From assembly GCA_044224925.1 (NCBI GenBank), contig JBGAJM010000003.1, positions 1 to 64,000 on the forward strand: 64,000 nucleotides of DNA. The letters are read 5' to 3'. This document shows, in pieces, positions 16,197 through 24,564 of the stretch (position 1 is the stretch's first letter; each line of letters opens with the position of its first letter). The notes below the pieces were generated by a model. That model did no database searches and was not told the origin of the DNA. It saw only the letters and a list, made by a program, of their open reading frames with translations. This DNA is from Kapaibacterium sp044224925 (GTDB lineage: Bacteria; Bacteroidota; Ignavibacteria; Kapaibacteriales; Kapaibacteriaceae). Made by a program: the position numbers and the translations under genes.

Positions 16197-17638
16197 TGAG
16201 GTACCTGCTAGTCTTCCTTTGTTGTCTGTTACCACTGCGCGGACAATGGGATGCCAATGGATTCGCACAGCTGAAGCTCCGCACGTACACCGACGTAGTG
16301 GATGGTGGTCCTTCGATCTTTTCGCGACGCGTTGTTGTGGATCGTTTCGATCGGATCATGGCCGTGCGATTGGGCAGACGCGTACCTGACTCCGTCTTCT
16401 CGATCGTGTTGGAGAGAGTCCTTCCGAACGGTGAGCATGACCCATCGTTTGGTGACCAGGGTGTAGCCGTGATCCCTTTCGGTACGGTGCAGCACGACCG
16501 TCTGCATGGAGTGTTCGTGGATTCGGTAGGCGCTATTGTCGTGGTCGCCAACGTGGGTCCGACGCCGTTCTTTGCACGTATTCATGCCAATGGAAGGCTG
16601 GACTCGACGTATGGAACGAACGGATTCGTCAGGCTCGACCCGACATTCACATGTGGCAAGGAAAATGGAGTCGCCAACGGACATAACGTCTCGATCGCAT
16701 GCTCCAAGGTCATCGACGACACGACAACAAGATGCCTCCTGGTCAATGTGTCCGATCGTGGCATCGTCTCGTACGAACCATACATCTCCTCTCGGTGCAG
16801 TCACTTCATGGTCTATCATCACGGTGAGCAGTACCTTGCTTCCGGGCGCACCGTCATCAAGCTCGACACGAATGGTCTCATCGATACAACGTTCGGCTCG
16901 TTTGGAAGCTTCCGATGGCGCCATTTAGGTGGGGAGGCGTTCACGGACGACTTGGAGCTCTATGACGACTCAACAATCGTGCTACTGACCGATGAGTATA
17001 CCCAAGGGTCGACGCAAAGGGAATGCGAGTACATGATCCGATATGTAAACACTCGATCAGGTATTCAAATGGACTCCGTCGCTGTTCCATTTGGCTACTT
17101 TGATGACCCGAAATTGGCGCTTTTCTTTTTGGTCGTGGGAAATGACGGTGCTTTGGCGGTAGGCGGTTCATATCGTGGCGACAAGACATCGACCTATCCA
17201 ACGATCTTGAGATACGTTCAACGAACCAAGCCGGACGCAACGTTCTATGGAACAGGCCAATACAATATTGGGCTTTTGTATGATGCTGTAACATTAGATC
17301 TAGCCTCGTTGTCCACATCGCAGCTTGTCGCTTTTGTATCACCGGGCTCACTCGCTCTGCTTGGTGACCCTGTCACCTCAGTTCATGAATCCACGGCCTC
17401 ACCTTCGTTTTCGATCGTTCCCAACCCGATCGATGATCACTTCACGATCCGTGCATCATATCCCATTGCAGGCATTCGGTACGAGATCGTGTCGATGCTC
17501 GGAGCAGTCGTGCAAGAGGGACGAACGGATCACGAAGGACGTGTGGTGATCTCCGGAGCACTAACGCGCGGAAGCTACATTGTGCGCATCAGTGGACCTT
17601 CCCACGAGGTCACCAGCGTACTTCTCCAGGTGCGATAG
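16196..17638 (+). CDS. Secreted delta-60 repeat protein with T9SS sorting domain
   Basis: 480 residues. The signal peptide is MRYLLVFLCCLLPLRG. Repeated motifs of the form NGxxDxxFGxxG (LPNGEHDPSFGDQGV, ANGRLDSTYGTNGF, DTNGLIDTTFGSFG) match delta-60 repeats, thought to build a propeller-like extracellular structure. The C-terminal about 80 residues (SIVPNPIDDHFTIRASYP, MLGAVVQEGRTD, GSYIVRI) form a type IX sorting domain, so surface display or release is expected. Ligand unknown. Its stop codon is followed by the truncated Rhs region, so it marks the left edge of the accessory stretch. Confidence 0.85.
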   Translation: MRYLLVFLCCLLPLRGQWDANGFAQLKLRTYTDVVDGGPSIFSRRVVVDRFDRIMAVRLGRRVPDSVFSIVLERVLPNGEHDPSFGDQGVAVIPFGTVQHDRLHGVFVDSVGAIVVVANVGPTPFFARIHANGRLDSTYGTNGFVRLDPTFTCGKENGVANGHNVSIACSKVIDDTTTRCLLVNVSDRGIVSYEPYISSRCSHFMVYHHGEQYLASGRTVIKLDTNGLIDTTFGSFGSFRWRHLGGEAFTDDLELYDDSTIVLLTDEYTQGSTQRECEYMIRYVNTRSGIQMDSVAVPFGYFDDPKLALFFLVVGNDGALAVGGSYRGDKTSTYPTILRYVQRTKPDATFYGTGQYNIGLLYDAVTLDLASLSTSQLVAFVSPGSLALLGDPVTSVHESTASPSFSIVPNPIDDHFTIRASYPIAGIRYEIVSMLGAVVQEGRTDHEGRVVISGALTRGSYIVRISGPSHEVTSVLLQVR

Positions 17639-17848
17639 ACTCGAGGAGATGTGGGTAGTTCCGGCGGAAGATTGATTTGACAACGTACCGGTGCATAGGG
17701 CAGAGTCGCGTCCATCGCCTATCGAGGTCACGGGTTCCAGCCATTTCACTATGTTGTCAAGAGCTACGATGAGCGTGGCAGACTCGAAGCACTCCTTCGT
17801 TTTACGGAGAACGTTGGCTTCGATGCCGTCTACTACAGCTACAATTCC

Positions 17849-19822
17849 ATGAATGCCGTCACGCGTATGCGCATTGTCGATCCGCTCAAGCAACACTACA
17901 CATGGTATACCTATGATGATCAAGGTCGTCAAAGCACCATGCGGTCGATCATCGTAGATGGCGGATTTGGAGTCGGTGCGCAGCCGGTGTTGCCGGCGGA
18001 ACTCGCGGATATTCCCAACGATCCTGTAACGAGCGTAACGCTTGCGCCCGACGAGCAATTCATCTACAACGAGCGCAACGAGCTTGTGTCCACGATCCTC
18101 ACCGGTCCGGTGAAGCGGGTGAACCGCACCTACAATCAACGCGGATGGGTCACATCGATCACAGCCAAGGATGAACTGCCGTTCAATCCAAAACCTCCGG
18201 AGTTCCAGCAGAACCTCGAGTACGATGCTGCAGGATTGATCAAGGGACAGTGTTGGTTGCGAAGCGGTGCGACGGCCGGTGAGACGTACATCTACGATGA
18301 ACTCCAGCGACTGAAGAGCTATATCGGCTCGAATGGAACGAACGCATATGACTACGATCTCGTCGGCAACCGCCTGAGTGATCTCACAGGAGGTACAGCG
18401 CGCGTATACGCCCACGGTGGTGCAGCACTGCAGCCGAATGCGTTGGTCTCCGTCACCGGTGCCACCCATAACGCCCAGTTCACCTACAACGCCCACGGCG
18501 CACCTACGCTTCGCAGCATGAAGGAGTTTACTCCTCAGACGGCCACGTCGAAGATCGAGGAGTTCTCCTACGATGCATCTGGCCTCATCGAGCGCTATCA
18601 GGTACGGAAGGCGGCAGGGCAGGGCGCACAGTCATCGGAATGTGCACCGGACGCTTCTATGTCACCACGCAGCGACTGGCGCTATCGCTTCGGTCCAATG
18701 AAGGAGCGCGAGCAGAAACGACTCTATCTGTCTGATCAAGGTCCCAATGCCTCGCTGCCGTGGGTCTACTACCTGCTCTCCGGCAACAAGCAACAGCTTG
18801 CCGTCTACAACGGCGTCGAGGGCAAGCCCTGTGGCGGCGCCTTGGGGAACGTCTACATGTGGCCCGTCGAGTACAATGCGTACGGAGTGGGTGGCGGCCG
18901 AGTGATCACACGTCCCGACAATACGAAGCGCTTCGTGGTCACCGATCACCTCGGAAGCGTGCGACTCACGTACGATGCACAAGGTGCAGTACTAGAGACT
19001 GCCGACTACGAGCCGTTCGGAGCACTTGCCACCAAAACCGGAGAAGAAGCACGCACAGGCTACATCGGTCGTGAGACGGACAACGAGTCCAACCTCGGCT
19101 TCAACGGTGTGCGCCTGTATGATCAGCAGTATGGAAGGTTCTTGAGTACAGACGCGATGTGGGAGAGTTCCCGAGATGTCCATTCATTCCACTACGCACA
19201 CAATTCACCGGTGAGCAGACTAGACGGGAATGGGCTGTTCGACATAGATGAACATGTGAGTATGGACATGGAAGCATTCAGAGCGGCAAATCCAGATGCT
19301 TCGTTTTTCTCAACTCTGTGGGCGGGCATTTCAAGTTGGGCCACCCATGTCAATGCAGACGTCTTTAACATTGGAAACTCAGCTCAGCATCTCGACAATA
19401 TGAACAATGAGATGGCTCAAGAATGGTTGGATGCTGGTGGATATGAGCGTTCTGATAATCATCAAATGCAGGACTTTTATTGCCACTCCAACTACGTCGA
19501 GATCATGACCCAGCGAGGGTATACAGCTGACAACATGCCATTGCTAGATGAACTCGATAAGAACGGCGAGGACTACAAGAACGTTAGGACCCTATTGCAT
19601 ACCACAACCTACCCGAGCAACGGCTCAACGACAGACCATGATCCAACCGAAAACAAGGATCTTGCGAAACTGGCTGAGAGTCCGACAAAACCTGGGACAC
19701 CAACTCTGTTCTATTCGAAACACAAAAACTCTAACCAATATGAAACAGCGAAGGGACTTGGCACGAAGGCGACGGTCAAGCGAGCTCTTGAAGAAAAGCA
19801 AAGGTCGGAGCCTGACTCATGA
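17849..19822 (+). CDS. Rhs-repeat protein, 5'-truncated, with HET-C/phospholipase-like toxin tip
   Basis: 657 residues from the first in-frame ATG. The coding frame continues upstream to 17699, just after a TAG, and still reads as Rhs/YD repeat (KSYDERGRLEALL), with no ATG, GTG or TTG there. The gene has therefore lost its 5' part, including any export signal. YD repeats (FSYDASGLIERY, YDYDLVGNRLSDL) lead to the Rhs core end (DHLGSVRLTYDAQG, NGVRLYDQQYGRFLSTDAM), about residue 455. The last about 200 residues differ and contain MQDFYCHSNYVEIM with nearby His/Asp, as in HET-C and zinc-dependent phospholipase C-like proteins. In Rhs systems this position carries the toxin. A lipoprotein gene overlaps its stop. 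Confidence 0.8.
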   Translation: MNAVTRMRIVDPLKQHYTWYTYDDQGRQSTMRSIIVDGGFGVGAQPVLPAELADIPNDPVTSVTLAPDEQFIYNERNELVSTILTGPVKRVNRTYNQRGWVTSITAKDELPFNPKPPEFQQNLEYDAAGLIKGQCWLRSGATAGETYIYDELQRLKSYIGSNGTNAYDYDLVGNRLSDLTGGTARVYAHGGAALQPNALVSVTGATHNAQFTYNAHGAPTLRSMKEFTPQTATSKIEEFSYDASGLIERYQVRKAAGQGAQSSECAPDASMSPRSDWRYRFGPMKEREQKRLYLSDQGPNASLPWVYYLLSGNKQQLAVYNGVEGKPCGGALGNVYMWPVEYNAYGVGGGRVITRPDNTKRFVVTDHLGSVRLTYDAQGAVLETADYEPFGALATKTGEEARTGYIGRETDNESNLGFNGVRLYDQQYGRFLSTDAMWESSRDVHSFHYAHNSPVSRLDGNGLFDIDEHVSMDMEAFRAANPDASFFSTLWAGISSWATHVNADVFNIGNSAQHLDNMNNEMAQEWLDAGGYERSDNHQMQDFYCHSNYVEIMTQRGYTADNMPLLDELDKNGEDYKNVRTLLHTTTYPSNGSTTDHDPTENKDLAKLAESPTKPGTPTLFYSKHKNSNQYETAKGLGTKATVKRALEEKQRSEPDS

Positions 19823-20451
19823 TAACGGTACCAATGCGTCGAGTAATAGGTGTCTGCTTAACATTGTTTGCACTCTCATTTCTGAGCGGTTGCAGCGAGG
19901 TGTATTCTACTCGACGCATCCTGTGTGGGTTGGAAGGTGATGATGTGGACAGCATCAGTGTGCATGTTTTTCGCAGTAATGATGACAATACCACCGAAGT
20001 ATGGAAGGCTGATATCGAATTGAGTCGGATTGACATTGATCGCACAGATAGAAAAGTCTTAGATACGCTGCTTGCGAGGATCTGTGATCTAGAAGCAGAC
20101 ATTGATCTTGATACGATACGTGGGGATGAGATAGATTCTGTTGAGCTACTGTATTGCCTGCTTCAGATCCGGTTCAACGATCAGAATGATGGCATGAACC
20201 TCAGCCAAGGTTCGCTCGGGGTCTGCACACAAGCATGGCCTGGGCCTAATAGTCGAATCTTCGGAATTGTGCCTGCTCACTATAACCGTATCATACCATA
20301 TAGTCTCAAGAAGTGTTACAGCTCTCGTGCAGCAGGTCCTGCACTATTGAATGGCATACGCAGTATTCTATCAAATCACGGGTATGGATCTTTGGTAGAC
20401 TCACTGATCACACAGCAACGCCGAATACCGAATCCAGCAAAGGCAAAATGA
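19819..20451 (+). CDS. Lipoprotein, candidate immunity protein for the Rhs toxin
   Basis: 210 residues. The start overlaps the Rhs stop by four bases (ATGA). The N-terminus MRRVIGVCLTLFALSFLSGC is a lipoprotein signal with lipobox LSGC. The rest (GLEGDDVDSISVHVFRSND, LLARICDLEADIDLDT) is acidic and cysteine-containing and matches no family I know. Base composition is clearly more AT-rich than the core genes. Position immediately after a polymorphic toxin tip is the usual place for an immunity gene, and a lipoprotein would suit a toxin that acts on membrane lipids in the periplasm. That role is inferred from context only. Confidence 0.7.
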   Translation: MITVPMRRVIGVCLTLFALSFLSGCSEVYSTRRILCGLEGDDVDSISVHVFRSNDDNTTEVWKADIELSRIDIDRTDRKVLDTLLARICDLEADIDLDTIRGDEIDSVELLYCLLQIRFNDQNDGMNLSQGSLGVCTQAWPGPNSRIFGIVPAHYNRIIPYSLKKCYSSRAAGPALLNGIRSILSNHGYGSLVDSLITQQRRIPNPAKAK

Positions 20452-20500
20452 TAGTGAAGATTAGCCGCGGCATGTGCTTCAATTGATCATGCATGCTTCA

Positions 20501-20705
20501 CTACTCACCTGCAGTCAACATCGTAGTGATCTCCTCATGTTGCGGATACACTTCGAGGAGTGACTCGGGCCGAGCGAGCTCAAAATCAGCGAATGTGAAT
20601 GCTGGTGCTACCATTGCACTGACGAGGACTTGATAAGTCCTCACACGTTGCACCAAACCACGTGCCAGTTTGGAGAACACATACGAATTGCGAGATTCGA
20701 TGGCC
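20501..20705 (-). pseudogene. Remnant of a DUF985 cupin-family gene
   Basis: On the minus strand one frame gives LQTGTWFGATCEDLS, and after a shift near 20640 another gives YQVLVSAMVAPAFTFADFEL and ARPESLLEVYPQHEEI, ending at 20501. Joined, these match the C-terminal third of DUF985 cupins (TWFGA, VAPGFDFADFEL, YPxH). The N-terminal two thirds and a start codon are missing, so this is a decayed copy with a frameshift. The stretch between it and gatA (20706-20902) shows nothing I can interpret. Confidence 0.6.
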
Positions 20706-20902
20706 AAGGAGACTGCCTTGAAACGACGCCACAACGCCGAGCAGTTCTTTGGAAGCGGTCTGTGGTTCTATGAGTGTAAAGACTATGTGGAGCTGGCACC
20801 TGTTATCGATACAATGCTCCATGTGTTCGTTGGACTCCAACACCGGCTTCCTCAGAGTTCGGGGACCCTTCTCCTACGTGCGACCGCGCTATCGTTGTCG
20901 TG

Positions 20903-22318
20903 TTACCCTGCGAAGCTTGCCTCAACCGCCGCTGCGATCCGCAGCAGGAGCGCATCCTGGAACATGCCGGCCTGGAGCTGCATGCCAATGGGGAGTCCCT
21001 TTGCATCGGTGCCGGAAGGGATGCTGATGGCGGGGATGCCCGCAATGTTCGCACTCACGGTAAAGAGATCGCTGAGCCACATCGCCACGGGGTCGTTGTT
21101 CTTCGCACCACGCTCGAAGGCCGTGGTTGGTGTGGTGGGCATGAGCATGGCGTGGTGGCTCGCGAAGATCGAGGCATACGCCTCGCTGATCAGTCGCCGT
21201 GCCTGCTGCGCCTTCGTGTAATAGGCATCGTAATAGCCGCTGGAGAGCACGTAGGTGCCCAGCATGATGCGTCGCTTCACTTCGGTCCCAAAACCTTGTG
21301 TACGCGCCGCCACCATCACATCTTCGCTTGTCGCTTCGGCGCGATAGCCATAGCGGACGCCATCGAACCGAGCAAGGTTGGACGATGCTTCGGCCGTTGC
21401 AAGGATGAAGTACGTTGGGATCCACACATCGCGGTGCGGCAACGTGACTTCGTCGATCGTTGCACCCAAGGCTCGCAAGCGTTCGATCGTTGCGCGATAC
21501 GCAAGGATCACATCGTGATCGCAACCTTCAAGGTCCGACTCGGGCAACACGCCAATGCGCAAGGGATCCGGCAAGGGATCGGTAAGGGCGGCAATGCTCG
21601 AGGGATAGGTGCGCGGTGCCGACGTGCTGTCCATCGGATCATGTCCGCAGATCGCATCGAACACGGCCGCTGTGTCTTCCACAGTGCGCGTGAACGTTCC
21701 GATCTGATCGAGGGATGAGGCGAAGGCCGTCAAGCCATAGCGTGACACGGTGCCGTAGGTGGGCTTGAATCCGACGACGCCGCAGAAGGCCGCCGGTTGA
21801 CGGATCGATCCGCCGGTGTCGCTACCGAGGGCGGCATGACTGAGGCCGGCGGCGACCGATACGGCCGAGCCGCCACTCGATCCACCGGGAACCAACTTGG
21901 GATCGATGGGGTGGAGCACCGGACCGAAGGCCGAGGTCTCGTTGGAGGAGCCCATGGCGAACTCATCCATGTTCGTCTTGCCGATGATCACGGCACCTGC
22001 ATTGTTCAGTCGCTCGATGATCGTGGCATCGTAGACGGGACGGAAGTTCTCGAGGATCTTCGATGCACACGTCATGCGCATGCTGCGCACACTGATGTTG
22101 TCCTTGACCGCAATGGTCATCCCTTCCAACGGACGCATCAAGCCGGTGGTGAACCGCTCATCACATTCCGCACTGCGCGCGCGTGCCCCGTCGGCATCCA
22201 CGGTGATGAAGGCATTCAACGCAGAGCGCTCTTCGATACGCGCAAGGAACTCGTCGAGCTTCTCACGTACCGTGGTGCTTCCGTCGTTGAACTCAAATCG
22301 GTCTTGATGATACGTCAT
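20903..22318 (-). CDS. gatA: Asp-tRNA(Asn)/Glu-tRNA(Gln) amidotransferase subunit A
   Basis: 471 residues from MTYHQDRFEFND. The amidase-signature subunit of GatCAB hydrolyses glutamine or asparagine and passes ammonia to misacylated tRNA. The catalytic triad is visible: Lys in AVKDNISVRS, cis-Ser in GGSSGGSAVSVAAG and nucleophile Ser in GSDTGGSIRQPAAF. The typical MDEFAMGSSNETSAFGPV and LPIGMQLQAG stretches are present. It is the last gene of the psd-to-gatA operon. A 7-bp repeat array fills the space between it and tatA, so a normal ribosome-binding site is not obvious. A GTG at 22339 inside the array could add seven residues. Confidence 0.95.
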   Translation of the reverse strand: MTYHQDRFEFNDGSTTVREKLDEFLARIEERSALNAFITVDADGARARSAECDERFTTGLMRPLEGMTIAVKDNISVRSMRMTCASKILENFRPVYDATIIERLNNAGAVIIGKTNMDEFAMGSSNETSAFGPVLHPIDPKLVPGGSSGGSAVSVAAGLSHAALGSDTGGSIRQPAAFCGVVGFKPTYGTVSRYGLTAFASSLDQIGTFTRTVEDTAAVFDAICGHDPMDSTSAPRTYPSSIAALTDPLPDPLRIGVLPESDLEGCDHDVILAYRATIERLRALGATIDEVTLPHRDVWIPTYFILATAEASSNLARFDGVRYGYRAEATSEDVMVAARTQGFGTEVKRRIMLGTYVLSSGYYDAYYTKAQQARRLISEAYASIFASHHAMLMPTTPTTAFERGAKNNDPVAMWLSDLFTVSANIAGIPAISIPSGTDAKGLPIGMQLQAGMFQDALLLRIAAAVEASFAG

Positions 22319-22326
22319 AGGGTACT

Positions 22327-22372
22327 TGTCACTCGTCACTCGTCACTCGTCACTTGTCACTTTCTCGTCACT
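22327..22372 (-). repeat. 7-bp tandem array B
   Basis: Six heptamers plus a 4-base interruption, reading AGTGACG/AGTGACA on the minus strand. The TGA stop of the upstream tatA gene (22343-22345) lies inside one unit, and the array reaches to nine bases before the gatA start. Confidence 0.9.
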
Positions 22373-22609
22373 TTCTTTTCTTCGTTCTTCACTTCGCAGT
22401 TCCGGTTTCACACGCACAGGCTCCTCGACGATCGACGCTGTCTCTGCGCTGATGTCGCGGATCTGTTGGGTGAGATCTTCTTGAGCTTTACGAAACTGCC
22501 TGATGCCTTTGCCCACCATTTGGGCAACTTCGGGGATCTTCTTTGGTCCGAAGAGCAAGAGGACGGCCAGAAGGATCAGCAGGAGTTCGCCGCCGCCTAC
22601 GTCAAACAC
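22343..22609 (-). CDS. tatA: TatA-family twin-arginine translocase protein
   Basis: 88 residues. It has a short N-terminal membrane helix (GGGELLLILLAVLLLFGPKK) followed by the FGPKK/IPE hinge and an amphipathic helix (VAQMVGKGIRQFRKAQEDL), the usual TatA/TatB plan for the pore-forming or receptor component of folded-protein export. The charged tail ends EKVTSDE, whose last five residues and stop are encoded by the 7-bp repeat array. No tatC is in this window. It lies 33 bases downstream of a second TatA-like gene. Confidence 0.85.
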   Translation of the reverse strand: MFDVGGGELLLILLAVLLLFGPKKIPEVAQMVGKGIRQFRKAQEDLTQQIRDISAETASIVEEPVRVKPELRSEERRKESDEKVTSDE

Positions 22610-22642
22610 GGTACACCTGCAAAAGGGGAACGATCAACACGA

Positions 22643-22813
22643 TCACTCGGGCTTCTTTTCTGTCGGCTTCTCATCCTCGCCACTTGCCGCCTTCTTGAAT
22701 TCCTTGATACCGGAACCAAGACCCTTCATCAGATCGGGGATGCGCTTGGCGCCGAACAACACAACGATGACCAAGGCGATCAGCAACAGCTCGGGCATTC
22801 CTAGGCTTGGCAT
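22643..22813 (-). CDS. tatA: Second TatA-family protein, short
   Basis: 56 residues: MPSLGMPELLLIALVIVVLF, then GAKRIPDLMKGLGSGIKEFK and an acidic/Lys tail ending KKPE. The LFGAKRIPDL hinge and the amphipathic helix with GSGIKEFKKA are textbook TatA. It overlaps nothing but begins only two bases after the purQ stop. Two different TatA-type genes in tandem suggest a TatA/TatB or TatA/TatE division of labour. This one is closer to canonical TatA. Confidence 0.88.
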   Translation of the reverse strand: MPSLGMPELLLIALVIVVLFGAKRIPDLMKGLGSGIKEFKKAASGEDEKPTEKKPE

Positions 22814-22815
22814 GA

Positions 22816-23505
22816 TTAACTCCGCGAAAGTGCAATACTGGTGAATACGGACAGACCGTCTGTCGATCCGTTCAGCGGGTCCGCAGCGCGTTCGGGATGG
22901 GGCATCAGACCCATCACGTTCCCCGCCTTGTTCAAGATACCCGCAATGTTGTGAAGGCTACCATTTGGATTCGCCTCGGGAGCATCGTCGCCGGCGGGGG
23001 TCACGTAGCGGAAGACCACGCGTTGTTCAGATTCAAGTTCGTCGATCACCTCGGGAGGGGCTGTGTATCTGCCTTCTCCGTGGGCAATGGGAATGCGGAG
23101 CACACTGTTCTTCGCTGTGCTGCGCGTGAATGTCGTCTCGGCGTTCTCGACGCGAAGGTAGACGTCCTTGCAGACAAAGCTCAGGTTGGCGTTGCGGATC
23201 AACGCGCCGGGCAAGAGTCCGCATTCGGTGAGGATCTGAAATCCGTTGCAGATGCCCATCACGATGCCGCCCTTGTTGGCAAAGCCGACCACTTCCTGCA
23301 TGATGGGCGAGAAGCGAGCAATAGCGCCGGTGCGCAGGTAGTCGCCATAACTGAACCCGCCGGGAAGGATGATGGCGTCGAGGGCCGACGGGAGCGTCGT
23401 GTCCTTATGCCACAGCCGATGCACCGTCGATCCGTCGAGCGCTGCGGCGAACTCTGCGTCCGCATTGCAGTTACTTCCCGGAAAGGTCACAACTCCAATG
23501 TTCAT
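22816..23505 (-). CDS. purQ: Phosphoribosylformylglycinamidine synthase, glutaminase subunit
   Basis: 229 residues. It supplies ammonia from glutamine for the fourth step of purine synthesis, together with PurS and PurL. The class I glutaminase features are ILPGGFSYGDYLRTGAIARF, the nucleophile elbow GICNGFQILTECGLLPGAL with Cys, and the His/Glu pair in MPHPERAADP. HGEGRY is also characteristic. Its start overlaps the purS stop by four bases. PurL is not in this window. Confidence 0.95.
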   Translation of the reverse strand: MNIGVVTFPGSNCNADAEFAAALDGSTVHRLWHKDTTLPSALDAIILPGGFSYGDYLRTGAIARFSPIMQEVVGFANKGGIVMGICNGFQILTECGLLPGALIRNANLSFVCKDVYLRVENAETTFTRSTAKNSVLRIPIAHGEGRYTAPPEVIDELESEQRVVFRYVTPAGDDAPEANPNGSLHNIAGILNKAGNVMGLMPHPERAADPLNGSTDGLSVFTSIALSRS

Positions 23506-23777
23506 GCCACTGCTCCGCTGGCAACGCGCTCTTCCAACCGGAACGCATAGTCTTCCATCACCGGATTGGAAAGCAATTTCTTACATGCATCATCCACGAG
23601 TTCCCGTGCACGATCCTCGTCGGGCGCCTGAACGGTGAGCTCGACGTATTTGCCGATGCGCACGTTCGACAGTGCCGGCATGTGCAGAGAGTGCAGGGCG
23701 CGTTCGACCGTCTTGCCTTGGACATCGAGAATGGCACGGCGGAGAGAAACGGTCACATGGGCCGTATAGGTCTTCAT
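23502..23777 (-). CDS. purS: Phosphoribosylformylglycinamidine synthase subunit PurS
   Basis: 91 residues from MKTYTAHVTVSLRRAILDVQ. This small ferredoxin-like subunit bridges PurQ and PurL and helps ammonia transfer. The pattern VTVSLRRAILDVQGKTVERA, RIGKYVELTVQAPDED and ACKKLLSNPVMEDYAFRLE is typical of the family. The start at 23777 is preferred over 23789 because family members begin close to this point. ATGA overlap with purQ indicates coupled translation. Confidence 0.93.
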   Translation of the reverse strand: MKTYTAHVTVSLRRAILDVQGKTVERALHSLHMPALSNVRIGKYVELTVQAPDEDRARELVDDACKKLLSNPVMEDYAFRLEERVASGAVA

Positions 23778-23793
23778 GGGGATGTTCACACGG

Positions 23794-24564
23794 TTAAAGA
23801 TCGAAGGGATCCGGATCGGGTTCTTCTACGGTGTCTGACTCTTCGTTGTCGTCTCTGCGAGCGCGCATCAGGGAGATCGCCTGACGGATCGCGCCGCCGA
23901 TCATGTACAAGGCCATGAAGGGGAAGACCAGCAAGCCCTTCGAGAACAGAGAGCCGACGACACCGGTCAAAAATACGACAAATATGATTGGGCGTTGACG
24001 GACGGCGCTCAGCGTCGGGCGCGGCAGATTGTCGTACTTGATCGTGCTCACCATGGCCAGGGAGACGAGCGTCGTCACGAGGATGATGGCCATCGGCTTC
24101 CACTCCGCCGCAATGGCATCGGAGGGGTGGACGAAGACCACATAGGAGAGAATGGCAAAGGCGCCGGCCGGAATGGGCATGCCGCGGAAGTACTGCTTGT
24201 CTTCCAGACTCGTGAGCTGAACGTTGAAGCGGGCAAGGCGGAGCACACCGGCAAGGGCGGGAAGGGAGGCAAGGAGCTGACCCCAATTGCCCATCGAATG
24301 GAAGAAGGCCATGTAGAGGATCACCGACGGCGCAACGCCAAAGGAGACGGCATCGCACAACGAATCGAGCTCCACGCCAAATTCGCTCGCACTCCGTGTG
24401 AGCCGCGCCACCACACCATCCAGGGCATCGAAGATGCCGGAGAGGAGGATCAGGAAGGCGGCACGGTCGATACTGTTCTCGACGGCCGCAATGATGGCAG
24501 CGAAGCCACAAAAGAGGTTGGCAAGGGTGAAGAGGTTGGGGACGATGGAGCGGGTGACGCGCAT
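23794..24564 (-). CDS. pssA: CDP-diacylglycerol-serine O-phosphatidyltransferase
   Basis: 256 residues. This membrane enzyme makes phosphatidylserine from CDP-diacylglycerol and serine. The CDP-alcohol phosphotransferase motif DG-x2-AR-x8-G-x3-D-x3-D reads as DGVVARLTRSASEFG then VELDSLCD. There are about seven hydrophobic segments (SIVPNLFTLANLFCGFAAII at the start, FLTGVVGSLF and FPFMALYMIG near the end) and an acidic tail EESDTVEEPDPDPFDL. The start codon overlaps the psd stop (TGATG), so the enzyme and the next step in the pathway, PS decarboxylation, are translated together. Confidence 0.93.
   Translation of the reverse strand: MRVTRSIVPNLFTLANLFCGFAAIIAAVENSIDRAAFLILLSGIFDALDGVVARLTRSASEFGVELDSLCDAVSFGVAPSVILYMAFFHSMGNWGQLLASLPALAGVLRLARFNVQLTSLEDKQYFRGMPIPAGAFAILSYVVFVHPSDAIAAEWKPMAIILVTTLVSLAMVSTIKYDNLPRPTLSAVRQRPIIFVVFLTGVVGSLFSKGLLVFPFMALYMIGGAIRQAISLMRARRDDNEESDTVEEPDPDPFDL

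Noticed and set aside
17639..17700. Start of the Rhs gene in the gap after the delta-60 protein
   Set aside because: No start codon is in frame with the Rhs coding sequence, and a TAG interrupts the frame at 17696-17698.
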